Positions 1 through 9,770 of a stretch of 64,000 nt of DNA are shown piece by piece. This DNA is from Owenia fusiformis (Eukaryota > Annelida > Polychaeta > Sabellida > Oweniidae), in the NCBI GenBank assembly GCA_903813345.2, contig CAIIXF020000011.1, positions 33,474,166 through 33,538,165 of the forward strand. The letters are read 5' to 3'. Every line of letters begins with the position of its first letter. The first letter of the stretch is position 1. A model generated the notes under the pieces. That model saw only the letters and a list, made by a program, of their open reading frames with translations, had not been told where the DNA came from and did no database searches. The position numbers and the translations under genes are program-made.

Positions 1-809
1 TACAAAGGTGTTTTACTTCAGAAGTGTTTAGCTTACAAAGGTGTTTTACTTACAGAAGTGTTTAGCTTACAAAGGTGTTTTACTTACAGAAGTGTTTAGG
101 TTACAAAGGTGTTTTACTCACAGAAGTGTTTAGCTTACAAAGGTGTTTTACTTCAGAAGTGTTTAGCTTACAAAGGTGTTTTACTTATGGAAGTGTTTAG
201 CTTAAAAAGGTGTTTTACTTACAGAAGTATTTAGCTTACAAAGGTGTTTTACTTCAGAAGTGTTAAGCTTACAAAGGTGTTTTACTTATGGAAGTGTTTA
301 GCTCACAAAGGTGTTTTACTTACAGAAGTATTTAGCTTACAAAGGTGTTTTACTTCAGAAGTGTTTAGCTTACAAAGGTGTTTTACTTACAGAAGTGTTT
401 AGCTTACAAAGGTGTTTTACTTACAGAAGTGTTTAGGTTACAAAGGTGTTTTACTCACAGAAGTGTTTAGCTTACAAAGGTGTTTTACTTCAGAAGTGTT
501 TAGCTTACAAAGGTGTTTTACTTATGGAAGTGTTTAGCTTACAAAGGTGTTTTACTTACAGAAGTATTAAGCTTACAAAGGTGTTTTACTTACAGAAGTA
601 TTTAACTTACAAAGGTGTTTTACTTACAGAAGTATTTAGCTTAGAAAGGTGTTTTACTTACAGAAGTATTTAGCTTTCAAATGTGTTTTACTTACGGAAG
701 TGTTTAGCTTACAAAGGTGTTTTACTTACAGAAGTATTTAACTTACAAAGGTGTTTTACTTACAGAAGTATTTAGCTTTCAAAGGTGTTTTACTTACAGA
801 AGTATTTAA
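1..809. repeat. 34-bp minisatellite, block 1
   Basis: About 24 head-to-tail copies of a 34-bp unit with core ACAAAGGTGTTTTACTTACA followed by GAAGTGTTTAGCTT. Some units are 33 bp because CTTACAG has become CTTCAG. A longer-range period is visible: the variant TACTCACAG recurs 337 bp apart (near 115 and 452) with the same neighbours, so blocks of about ten units were duplicated. The block runs off the left edge and stops at the terminal inverted repeat at 810. Open reading frames across it are by-products of the repeat. Confidence 0.95.
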
Positions 810-1175
810 GTAGAGTTGTCCCAGAGAACCTGATGATTCTTGAAATCTGTGATATATCAATTTTTTTGTTTTCCTTCAAACTTCCACAGTTTGTTGTTGG
901 TTGATTATGTATTACACCTGAGAAACAGGAACTCCAGTGCATTGCCAATAAAAAAGTTAGGGGACATTAATGTGTTGCCCAAAAGTGGGCGTGGCACTTC
1001 ACCTGAAGAGCTCATTTTGCAGTTATTTTTTAGGTTTTCCATACATCATTGCCTTTGATATTACTCTATACTCTGAAGATGTTTGGTTAGATCAGCTTAC
1101 TATTTGAAATAACTAAGATTAAGGAGTATCATTTCAACATTTAAATATTTGCTATCATTGTATCTAATAGTAATG

Positions 1176-1189
1176 GTTGCCATGGCAAC
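1176..1189. promoter_or_regulatory. Perfect RFX X-box palindrome
   Basis: GTTGCCATGGCAAC is the perfect palindromic form of the X-box bound by RFX winged-helix factors. It lies about 360 bp inside the left end of the large element. Function is inferred from the motif only. Confidence 0.4.
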
Positions 1190-1910
1190 ATGATCAATTT
1201 AATAGACTTCCTAACAGGCCTAAAAGTGAGGTTTGTTTGAACTGTCCTGGGGTCCCAAGTAGACCTCAAATTAGGCCATAAACATTTGAAACTAAATAAT
1301 GGAGATATGGTTATATGAAATATCAAATAAAATAGGTTGCATATTATGTCTATGAGTGCACTTGATACTTCTAAACATGGGTACCTCAGTATAGTTTTTG
1401 CAGAAAATACAAGAAATTGTCAGACACTAATAAAGGTATTTGATATGGTGCAAGGAAGGTTTTATTGTAAAAATACATTGCAAGTGTTACTTTTGCATCT
1501 TATAATAGCTGTGATGTCAAATAATTGTTGAACTGTCAACTATTTACTGATGCAAACTGATGTCAAAGATGCTTGAGTGAAAGGTCTTTGGTTTGTTTAC
1601 AAGACGTGGATCGACCAATCAAAATGCAGCATTTTGCGTAATCCAGCAGAGGTCCTTGGAATCATGAAACAATTTGATAATTGTCTCTATTTACAGGTAA
1701 TTTAAACAATATGTATGTTGTTATGTGATAAATTAAATGATTATTCCATACATCTGATATTTAAAGAACAATAATAAAGCTACATTTAAAGACTTCCCAA
1801 ACAAAACGATGCTGAAATTGACATATTAGATTGAGATAATTTCTAATTTCTATCATCTATCATCTGCTTTCCATTTTTTATTCACATTTTTTATTCGGAG
1901 TGGCTCCAGG

Positions 1911-2066
1911 ACCGACAATTGTCGGTACTGGAGACTGTCCAGGGGTATTTGCTGGGGTACCGACATTTGTCGGCACTCTATCATCACCTAGCAGTGTCAG
2001 ATAGAGAACCGACAATTGTCGGTACGCAAGTGGCTGCTACGTGTTTTTGCTAGAGAGCCGACAATT
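1911..2066. repeat. Regularly spaced palindromes (16 bp, ~49-bp period)
   Basis: The 16-bp palindrome ACCGACAATTGTCGGT occurs at 1911-1926 and 2008-2023, with a near copy (ACCGACATTTGTCGGC) at 1959-1974 and a half copy at 2057-2066. Start-to-start distances are 48, 49 and 49 bp, with intervening stretches of 32-33 bp. The second and third intervening stretches both end in TAGAGA, so the ancestor may be a diverged 49-bp tandem repeat. It looks like a CRISPR array in geometry only; the context is animal nuclear DNA. Confidence 0.75.
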
Positions 2067-2111
2067 TCATAAATAAATTCACTACTTTTAATTCCGTAAA
2101 TGACTTCATCA

Positions 2112-2180
2112 CTGGTAGTCTAGTGGTTAGCGAGCACGATTCGAACACACTCCGTTCCGAGTTCGAATCCCGGCAAGACC
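2112..2180 (+). pseudogene. tRNA-like sequence or SINE head (A and B boxes)
   Basis: TAGTCTAGTGGTTAGCG resembles a tRNA D-arm and pol III A box. GAGTTCGAATCC is a good B box inside a T-arm with one mismatch. The acceptor stem does not pair (TCACTGG against CAAGACC), so it is not a working tRNA. It is followed by a T-rich run that could stop pol III. Best read as a tRNA pseudogene or the head of a SINE. Confidence 0.5.
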
Positions 2181-2631
2181 TATTTTTTTCTTTTGAGGGG
2201 GGGATAGTGCTTCTTTTGCAGTATGGAATCGTACAGGCATTAACTTGTAGTGAGCCATAATTTATTTCGACAAAAATTGATTCAACTTCCATCAAAATTG
2301 TCCTACAAGCTTCAATTAAAAAACATTTTAAAGCTCTTTTCTTGTTCTATCTAATGGGTCGATATATACAATTAGGAGGGGATGCTTTCGCAGGCCTGTC
2401 AACTTGGGAACACCTAACATGAGTGACTTGGAAATGTTGAACACCTCCCCTCAAAATGTGGACACCTTGGTCCATATCTGAACACCTTGATCCAAATTTT
2501 GATCTTTCTTGGTTTAAATTTTATTACATCCTGCCAAATTTTGAACACCTCAAATTTTTCGTTGGACATGATACAGTCTTTGAAGGGTTCAATTTTAAAT
2601 ATCTTAGTTTATGATGAATTATAGATGCATT

Positions 2632-2798
2632 TGTAACGGCCCTTGATAGCAAGTTGCTACTACAGCCCAGCTGGGTTCGATTCCCACTGGGGGCATCAAA
2701 TTTAGCACACTTTCTTTCAATTTCTTTATCTGGCTTGTTGGACCTATGTTCGCGGTCATTATTTAGTTATTCCCCTGGGTCGCCCTAGGGTCAAAACA
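2632..2798 (+). mobile_element. Solo LTR of the TRIM family (internally deleted)
   Basis: The sequence starts TGTAACGGCCCTTGATAG and ends GGGTCAAAACA. It aligns along its length with the LTR of the element at 15,099-15,687 read in the opposite direction. The segment corresponding to the D-arm and anticodon part of the tRNA-like insert is missing, leaving GGTTCGATTCCCAC. It is flanked by the 4-bp direct repeat CATT (2628-2631 and 2799-2802). A single LTR between target duplications is the product of LTR-LTR recombination. It is nested inside the large TIR element. Confidence 0.82.
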
Positions 2799-2995
2799 CA
2801 TTACAATGCACAATGTATATGCCTTTATTTATGGATCTGTCACCCGTCTAGTCATAAAATAAACCCGGAATTGTAGAAATGATAATAATTAACAGATTAA
2901 AGCTATTTTGTGATTTAAAATTTTTAAAATTGAACCCTTCAATGACTGTGTCATGTCACACGCAGGTGGGTAGGTGGGTATGAGGTAGGAGTTTT

Positions 2996-3374
2996 TTTTA
3001 AGCCCTTCAAAGCCAAGCAGTTGAACCTGAAAAATAAGAAATCTAAACATTGTGCAATAATATAGAGAAAAATAGATTCATATTGCACATGAATGACATT
3101 TGTATATCTTGGATTGCTTGTGAATTGGTTTATAAAGTATGAAACCTCTTATATTTTGATGCTTCTCTGCCATGTTAATTCTGAAAAATAACATAGATCT
3201 CGCAAAGAGATCCAAATTGCAAGAGGGCACAGGCTTATTGCACTAAACACTAAATAATCTAAAATATACAAATGTCGATCATGTGCAATATGAATGTATT
3301 TTTCTATATACTGTATTATGGCACAATAGATTTCTTATCTTTCAGGTTCAGCTGCTTGCCTTCGAAGCAGTTTA
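2996..3374. mobile_element. Palindromic MITE (family shared with 16,884-17,272)
   Basis: The two ends are inverted copies over about 100 bp or more: GCCAAGCAGTTGAACCTGAA near 3012 mirrors TTCAGGTTCAGCTGCTTGCC at 3341-3360. Inner arms share TGTGCAATAATATA-type sequence with ATGAATGACATTTGTATATC. The same core occurs in the MITE at 16.9 kb, so this is a dispersed non-coding family. Exact ends and target duplication are not clear here. Confidence 0.75.
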
Positions 3375-4062
3375 ACAGACTGTAGATGTCTAAGATTGAT
3401 ATGAACATAACTAAAATTTCTGAAAGTATATGTACATGTACTCTAATGGCGTAGCCACATGTAAGCCAAGTACGCAGAGGCGTACTCTCAAATTGAAGTT
3501 AAGAAAATTTCCCAGATCATTTGTGATGAAAAATAATTATTTTGCAAAAATGTAAAAGATCAGGCCAAAAATAAAATCACCCCTTGAAAGCTAGGTGAAA
3601 AACAGAAATCATCCCCAAATCATCTGATCACTTGAGGGCCGGGGGGGGGGGGGATCTACCAGGAAAATTTGACAGGAGTACACGGAAAAATCTGACTGGC
3701 GTTAGGCATACACTGGAAAAATGGTCAAGCTATGCTGTTTTTGAGATCACATAGGCTAAATTTTTATATTTCAAGTGCACAAGCACTCCATGCATCATAA
3801 TCTTATCATTTTTCTGAAATGTGTCATTTCAAGAGATATTGATATCCCGTCCCATTCACTACATGGATTGTGTTTCTCTGCTTAACTCTGAAGATATTTT
3901 CTGACCTAAACTATTGATAGTTCACCCCAAAATAAATGCTCATGTCTGTTATCTTGAAAAGCTTATGCCCATTGCAATGTGAAAGTGAGATGACATTGTG
4001 TGAAAATCTATTGTCCTCACCTTTGCTTAAAATGTTATGTTTATACATATTTTGTATTATAG

Positions 4063-5996
4063 GGCTATTGTTCATCCAGAAGACATACTTCCATTGGAGT
4101 CTACTATGGCATGGGAGTTTGCCAGTAGTCCTGGTCAATGTGGGGGTGACACAGTGCAGATCTCTTTGTGTGTGAAACCTGTATGGACTCATCTAAGGTA
4201 TTTTTGTACTTTTTTTTATTTTTCACCTGTACACCTGTTTTTGTTAATTCATTTTACCAAATTGTAATTTGTGAAATTATCTTTATGTATTCACACTGTA
4301 TTTTGGCACATTTCTGTCAGGTGTTTTATATTTTCTATTGTATCTTTACAACTGTTTCACACATTTTAATTCATCTACTCAGTTCTGCACTATTACTGTA
4401 CGCCCGGTATTATTCGCGTGCGATTAACTTTCGCGCTTTTCGCGAGGGTGTTAAAATCGTGAAAAATTATCGTCGCGAAATTGCCAATTAAATCCCCGGG
4501 AATTTGTTTTTACCCGGGGCTCTGATGCATTTCGTTTTGTCTACTAGTTTGGATCGAGTTATAGTACTTCAATAGTACTGTGCAACTCCATGACTTTACT
4601 ATGCGCATGCGCGGCAATGAAAGAGCACGTGCGCACGATTGTTCACGTGATCGTAGCCTGCAATTTGATTGGACATCATATACTGGGGAATCCCCGAACA
4701 CGATAAAATACAGTATTCGCGAAATTTAATAGCCGCGAAACCGTGTTTTCGCAAAATTCGCGAAATAAAAGCTCGCGAATAATACCGGGCGTACAGTATT
4801 TGATATTAAAATCTACAGATTCATGAATATCATGTTTGTTGGGACTTGATACCCTCTGTAGTTGCCGATTTCTAGTTTAGAATAATGATAACACTGGTAT
4901 GTTACATGTATATTTTCAGCTCAGAACATATGATCATCTGCTAGATGACAAGCAAGACAAGCAGGTGGTCAGTGCTCTCATTGAGCATGCTCTTCAAACA
5001 GTGTCGATAGATCTACCATTCATCAGGACAATTTCTGGACGTAGTGATAATGCTGGATGCTACCATTCAGGACAGTTGTGGTTGGTTCTGCCAGGAATAT
5101 CACTTAGAACAGGTACCAAAATTTTGCTTGCTTTCCTGGCATATTGCTATCGGTAGATATTTTTGAGCTATGAATTATTAGGACTTTTTAGTCAAGTTGA
5201 TTTTCATTGGACAATTCTATTACTGTACTTCTTCTGCATTGTAATATTGCAAGTCCGCCAAATTAAGTAGCCGCCAAATGTTCAAAACAGCAAATCTGCC
5301 AAAATAAGTAGCACCTTAAGGATAAGTGCACACATGTTATTTCGTAAGTTTGGCACTGTCTTGAAAACTTAATAACAACATTCAAAATCTGCGACCATTG
5401 TTCCTGTAAGTTACTTTGAGTTATTTTGTCACCACTTACTCTGTGTGGTGACATCGTGTAAAGGCTTGGTTTTAAGGATCTGCAACTTGTGATTTCTTTG
5501 AGAACAAATTTCAAGCTACATTTCTATGCATGTAGCCAAACTGTTTTATTCCATGTGGACAATTTGTCTATTCTAAAGCAAGTCAATACTGGATACCATG
5601 GAAACAAATTAAAGAACTTACATTAACAAAGCTTTTTACTGTCTAATAATGTGTGTTAACAGGTGTTGACATTGTGTTAATGCTTTGTGTATATTTATGA
5701 CTATTCTTATTTTACAGGAATCACCATTAATTCTTGAGACTTCAGGGAAGCTTAGGCTGAAGGACATAAGTGAATCAACTCAAACGCCAAAGATAAACAT
5801 CCTACGTGACTTTAAATCACCAGAAACTGATAGAAGCCAGGCAAAGGAGCCAAGTGATCCACTTCCAGATATTGTGCATCCTAAGAGATTAATCTATTGT
5901 AAAGAACCAGGATGCAAAAAATCAGTTACAAATCACAAGGCTCTGGAGGAACATTTTATGTTGGGGAAGCATATATACCAGTTAGAGAACTAAACC
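4063..5996 (+). pseudogene. Decayed, intron-split transposase-like gene (DNAGCYH family) of the large element
   Basis: Three exon-like blocks can be read. Block 1 is 4063-4197 (acceptor TATTATAG, donor AAG|GTATTT) and includes WEFASSPGQCGGD. Block 2 is 4925-5112 (acceptor TTCAGCTCAG, donor ACAG|GTACC) and encodes RTYDHLLDDKQDKQ followed by GRSDNAGCYH and LPGISLRTG. Blocks 1 and 2 join in phase. Block 3 (from about 5719) continues in phase only briefly, then has in-frame stops, one of them TAG where a Gln codon is likely. Further on, a C2H2-like finger (YCKEPGCKKSVTNHKALEEH, then HFMLGKH) ends at a stop at 5993. I recall DNAGCYH proteins as uncharacterised repeat-borne animal proteins; a transposase role is inferred from the terminal inverted repeats around it. 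Confidence 0.6.
4394..4798. mobile_element. MITE with GCG-rich inverted ends
   Basis: About 25-bp inverted ends: TACTGTACGCCCGGTATTAT followed by TCGCG on the left and CGCGAATAATACCGGGCG then TACAGTA on the right. TA at each edge would fit a Tc1/mariner-type target duplication. The interior repeats CGCGAAA-type words. No coding capacity. It sits between two exon remnants of the decayed transposase-like gene. Confidence 0.85.
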
Positions 5997-6624
5997 TTAA
6001 TATACAGTGCAAAAAGACTTTGGTAGAACATTGCAATGCAATCACAACCCCATCAGATACCACCACCCACTCTGACTTGTGTGCTGTAACAACAACAACA
6101 ACAACAACAAGAACATCCTCTCAAGTCTGAGGAAAAACTCACCAAGACCATGATTCAGTGAAGAGGTCAAATCATTCCTTTTAGAAAATTTTAATGAAGG
6201 TTTAGCATATATATAGCTGGCATCAAACACGAGCCTTCCACTGTTAAGACCATGATGAGGAAAAATTAGAAAATGGGAAAAAGAGATTCAGCCTGGGTTC
6301 TGAGACACAAAAGTGTCAATTTCTCTTTTACCAGGACACATCTGAATGAGATTTTTGGTGAATTAAATCTTCTTTAGACATTGATGGTGCTGGACACGTT
6401 TCAGAGATACAAAGTCTAAAAATATGTTAAAAGTATCATGACAAACCTGAAGAAGAAAGGCTGGCGGTCTATTTGCCATCTTCCATAAAGTCACGTGACA
6501 GACTATACATATGGTGTGCAGCACAAATGTCAGAGTGTACATTGGTATCTGATGGGGTCAACATTTTTCTGGATGTGATTGTTTAGAAATGCAGAAAAAT
6601 TTGAAATTACTGATATTTAACAAA

Positions 6625-7024
6625 TACTGTACTCCCGGTTTATTTCGTGAGTTTTAATTTCGCAAATTTTGAGAAAACATGATTTCGCGACTATTAAATT
6701 TCGTGAATTTCACTAAGTACACCTAATGCTTTGTCATCTTGGTCCACAACATGCTGCACCTTAACCTCTATTACATTGTGATTTTTGGGTTTATTTGATC
6801 TAATAAGCCAATGTAACAGACATTGTTACTTAGTATCCCATTTATCACCTAAAAACACCTGACAAACATTTTACAAAACATGGAATGCAATGGAGTCCCA
6901 GGAAACAAGAAACTTCACAAATCCCCTGGGATTTAATTGACAATTTCACGAAGATTAATTTTTACGAATTAACCACAATCGCGAAAAACTCAGAACTAAA
7001 TCGCACGCAAAAATACCGTTAATA
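6625..7024. mobile_element. Diverged MITE related to 4,394-4,798
   Basis: The left end, TACTGTACTCCCGGTTTATT, is a diverged version of the MITE end at 4394. The interior has the same TTCGCGA-type words and the right end (AAAAATACCGTTAATAAT) is a degraded inverse. An older copy of the same family. Confidence 0.6.
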
Positions 7025-7248
7025 ATTGTTGGAAATAGGACATTGGATTGGCATGATTAATGTATACTGTTTGTGCCGCAATATTTTACAAGCTTAAGGG
7101 GGTCTAGAGTTATCTACATGTAAGTTGACATTCAGATTGAGGATTCAAAGAATAATGGAAATTTAGTAAGGGGGAAATTGTGATTTTCAAATAGTGTCGA
7201 AATATGCCAAAATACAGCTTAGATAATTGATGATATAGTTGCTATGCT

Positions 7249-7985
7249 ACTGGGTTGCTATAGTTATCTATTCAATCAATAGGCATATGTGTGCTTTAAC
7301 ATTGTACAGTATTGGTAAATCATATCCACATTGATATTTAGAAAGGATTTGTATGAAAAATGATTTTTCCTGTTTAAGAAAAGTAAAAAATTAGCCAATG
7401 CTGTTTATAGTCAGCTGGTTGCTATGGCAACCAAGAGTGTTATCAGATATTCCTATTAACTGAAGAACTTTTATACCTTAACATTTAGATATAATGTTAT
7501 TGAATAACAGAAATACAAGTCTGCATACTAATATCTCCTTAATAATATTCATATGTAAATGGCATTCTACCATAATTTCTGGTTAATTTTACTATTTTGC
7601 CCGATGATAGGGGTTGCTATGGTTATCTATTCAATCAGTAGACTTATGTGTGCATTAACTTTGTACAGTATAAGTAAGTCATATCTTTATCCACATTGAT
7701 CATTATAAAAGATTTGTATGAAAACTGTTCAGGAAAAGTAAAAAATTAATTAATGCTGTTTATAGTCAGCTGGTTGCTATGGCAACAAGCAGTGTTGTCA
7801 GGTATTCCTAATAGCTGGAGAACTTTTATATCTTAAAGTTTTTATATCATTTTATTGAATAAGTTGGAAAGTTCATCAATAAGTTTGAAAATGTAATACA
7901 GAAATACAAATTTTCATACTCATATCTCCCTATTAATATTCATATGTAAATGGCATTCTACCATAATTTCTGGTAAATTTTTCTA
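7249..7985. repeat. Tandem duplication of a ~360-bp segment
   Basis: Two direct copies, about 7249-7607 and 7608-7985. Both begin GGGTTGCTATAGTTATC or GGGTTGCTATGGTTATC and share ATTCAATCA, GTACAGTAT, CTGTTTATAGTCAGCTGGTT and the closing ATATTCATATGTAAATGGCA. They differ by many substitutions and small indels, so the duplication is old. Confidence 0.8.
7417..7432. promoter_or_regulatory. RFX X-box-like palindrome in duplicated segment
   Basis: GGTTGCTATGGCAACC is a near-perfect X-box. The second tandem copy keeps GTTGCTATGGCAAC at 7773-7786. Regulatory function is unproven. Confidence 0.35.
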
Positions 7986-8584
7986 TTTTTTCTCGATTTT
8001 TGTTCATCTGTGGCAGAAAAACACTCAAGAGTTCCACTTATTTTCTTTGCTTCTTTTGAAGCCCACCATATACCTATTCTTACAAGCCATAAACTAAATG
8101 ATGTATAGCTCTACTTGAGATTTTATGAAAGAATGTGTAAATATCATTTTTTTGTAAAAATGGACAAAAATCACCAATTTATGAGGTAGGGGTATGTATG
8201 TCATACTAACGTGGAGAAAAAAATACAATATATATGTCAAATTATTATTCCTTTTTTGTTTCCTTAATATTAAAGGTTTTATAAATAATAAAAAAGATAA
8301 AATTTGCAAAAGCACATGAATTAAAATATAAACAGAGCATGTGAAATAGGGTATGTTTGTAAGATTGGGGTGAAAATAATGCCCAAATCCCTGGAAATCA
8401 GGTTAAAATTAAGAAGTTTACCCCTTTTTCTAAATGATGGCATAACTTTGCCAAAAAAGGTTCTCAGAATAAAATATTTTGGGAAATTTAATATCTTTCT
8501 ACTATATATAATTTAACATAAAATTAGACAAAACGAAAAATTTCATCCATCACCCATCATCAGGTTCTCTGGGACAACCCTACT

Positions 8585-8850
8585 TTAAAACTTACAAAGG
8601 TGTTTTACTTACAGAAGTATTTAACTTACAAAGGTGTTTTACTTACAGAAGTATTTAGCTTACAAAGGTGTTTTACTTACGGAAGTGTTTAGCTCACAAA
8701 GGTGTTTTAATTACAGGAGTATTTAGCTTACAAAGGTGTTTTACTTACAGAAGTTTTTAGCTTACAAAGGTGTTTTACTTACAGAAGTATTTAGCTTTCA
8801 AATGTGTTTTACTTACGGAAGTGTTTAGCTCACAAAGGTGTTTTACTTAC
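8585..8850. repeat. 34-bp minisatellite, block 2
   Basis: About eight units of the same 34-bp repeat, between the right end of the large TIR element and the start of the inserted 920-bp segment. It shows that both insertions went into one pre-existing array. Confidence 0.93.
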
Positions 8851-9770
8851 AGATACTGATTTATCAAATATATTGCACTTAACTTAAATAAATGTCAACA
8901 CAATTTCACACAATACGCATAGAAATACTATTAAATTTATTATAATTTATCAAAAACAAAAACCATGCTTTAGGTGTGAGTACCGTAATCCAACACAAAA
9001 TTCAAAAATTCTGAACAATACTATATTGCACGTATGGCGTTCGTGACCAACTATGAAGCGCTTACTCCCCATAGTGTTATCAAAATGTACCTATTCATAT
9101 AAGGGTTCGATTTATCTACATCAAATTATAGGAAGTCAGGTTTCTTTTCGAGATATGCAAAAAATATAATTAACTTACGCGCTGTTTGCGAATTACCATG
9201 TTAATGGGCATGTTTAGCTAGGTTCATTTTTTCTTTTGAGGACCACTGGCGATACTCACCACGTTTGTACATTTTTTGAAATCATCCTTTACATTTTGCA
9301 CCTCGATCGATGCTGCTACTATACCATGCTTTTCCTTTCTAGTTTTTCCCTGAGTATTCATGAGTGACTGACATTTTCATATTTTTGGAAAAAACTAAAC
9401 TGGAAGTGACCTAAATACACTGGACGAAATACCCTAGATAATTCCCGGGGATTCATTCTAAATTCTAGCGAAGATTTATATTGGCAAATTTTTCAATTTC
9501 GCCAAATTAAAGCGGGCGCCAAATTAACCCAATCTACAGTACTTGAGAAGCTAACTACAGTGGGAGACATTAATAAACCTCAACCATCAAAAGTTGTCCC
9601 AATGAGATAAATCCTAAGTTTCATGTCTCAAACTATCCCAAGCGGTAGAAAAATAATTCCCATTCACTCTAAGTAGCACAATAAATGAATCCAATGCTTC
9701 ATACCTGCAAATGATTGATAAATTCCTACCAAATCGAACAAATGTTTTCATGCCATGTTTGTGATCCAAG
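8851..9770. repeat. 920-bp segmental duplication, copy 1 (inside the minisatellite)
   Basis: Nearly identical (roughly 8-10 differences seen over 920 bp) to 15,021-16,533 once the TRIM there is removed. It interrupts a minisatellite unit: the left flank ends CTTACAGA and the right flank resumes AGTGTTTAGCTC. No terminal inverted repeats are visible, so it looks like a copy-and-insert event, not a transposon. It contains an inner fragment (about 9410-9540) of a GCCAAATTAA-type dispersed repeat also seen at 31.1 kb. Confidence 0.9.

Larger units (their letters stand above)
810..8584. mobile_element. ~7.8-kb DNA element with terminal inverted repeats, inserted in the minisatellite
   Basis: The minisatellite stops at 809 and resumes at 8585. 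The two junctions carry matching inverted ends: GTAGAGTTGTCCCAGAGAAC at 810 and the inverse of AGTAGGGTTGTCCCAGAGAA at 8584, extending about 28 bp through CCTGATGAT. Both sides abut TTAA (806-809 and 8585-8588), which suggests a TTAA target duplication with a small indel on the right. TTAA targets fit piggyBac or Kolobok elements, but I cannot assign the superfamily. The interior holds remnants of a spliced coding region (4063-5996) and many nested insertions, so much of the 7.8 kb is secondary. It is probably a dead autonomous element. Confidence 0.72.

Noticed and set aside
1911-2066. CRISPR array
   Set aside because: Only three and a half short repeats, animal nuclear context, no cas genes; the geometry is noted as a curiosity only.
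2050-2295. 81-codon minus-strand frame
   Set aside because: It runs through a tRNA-like sequence and palindromic repeats; non-coding.
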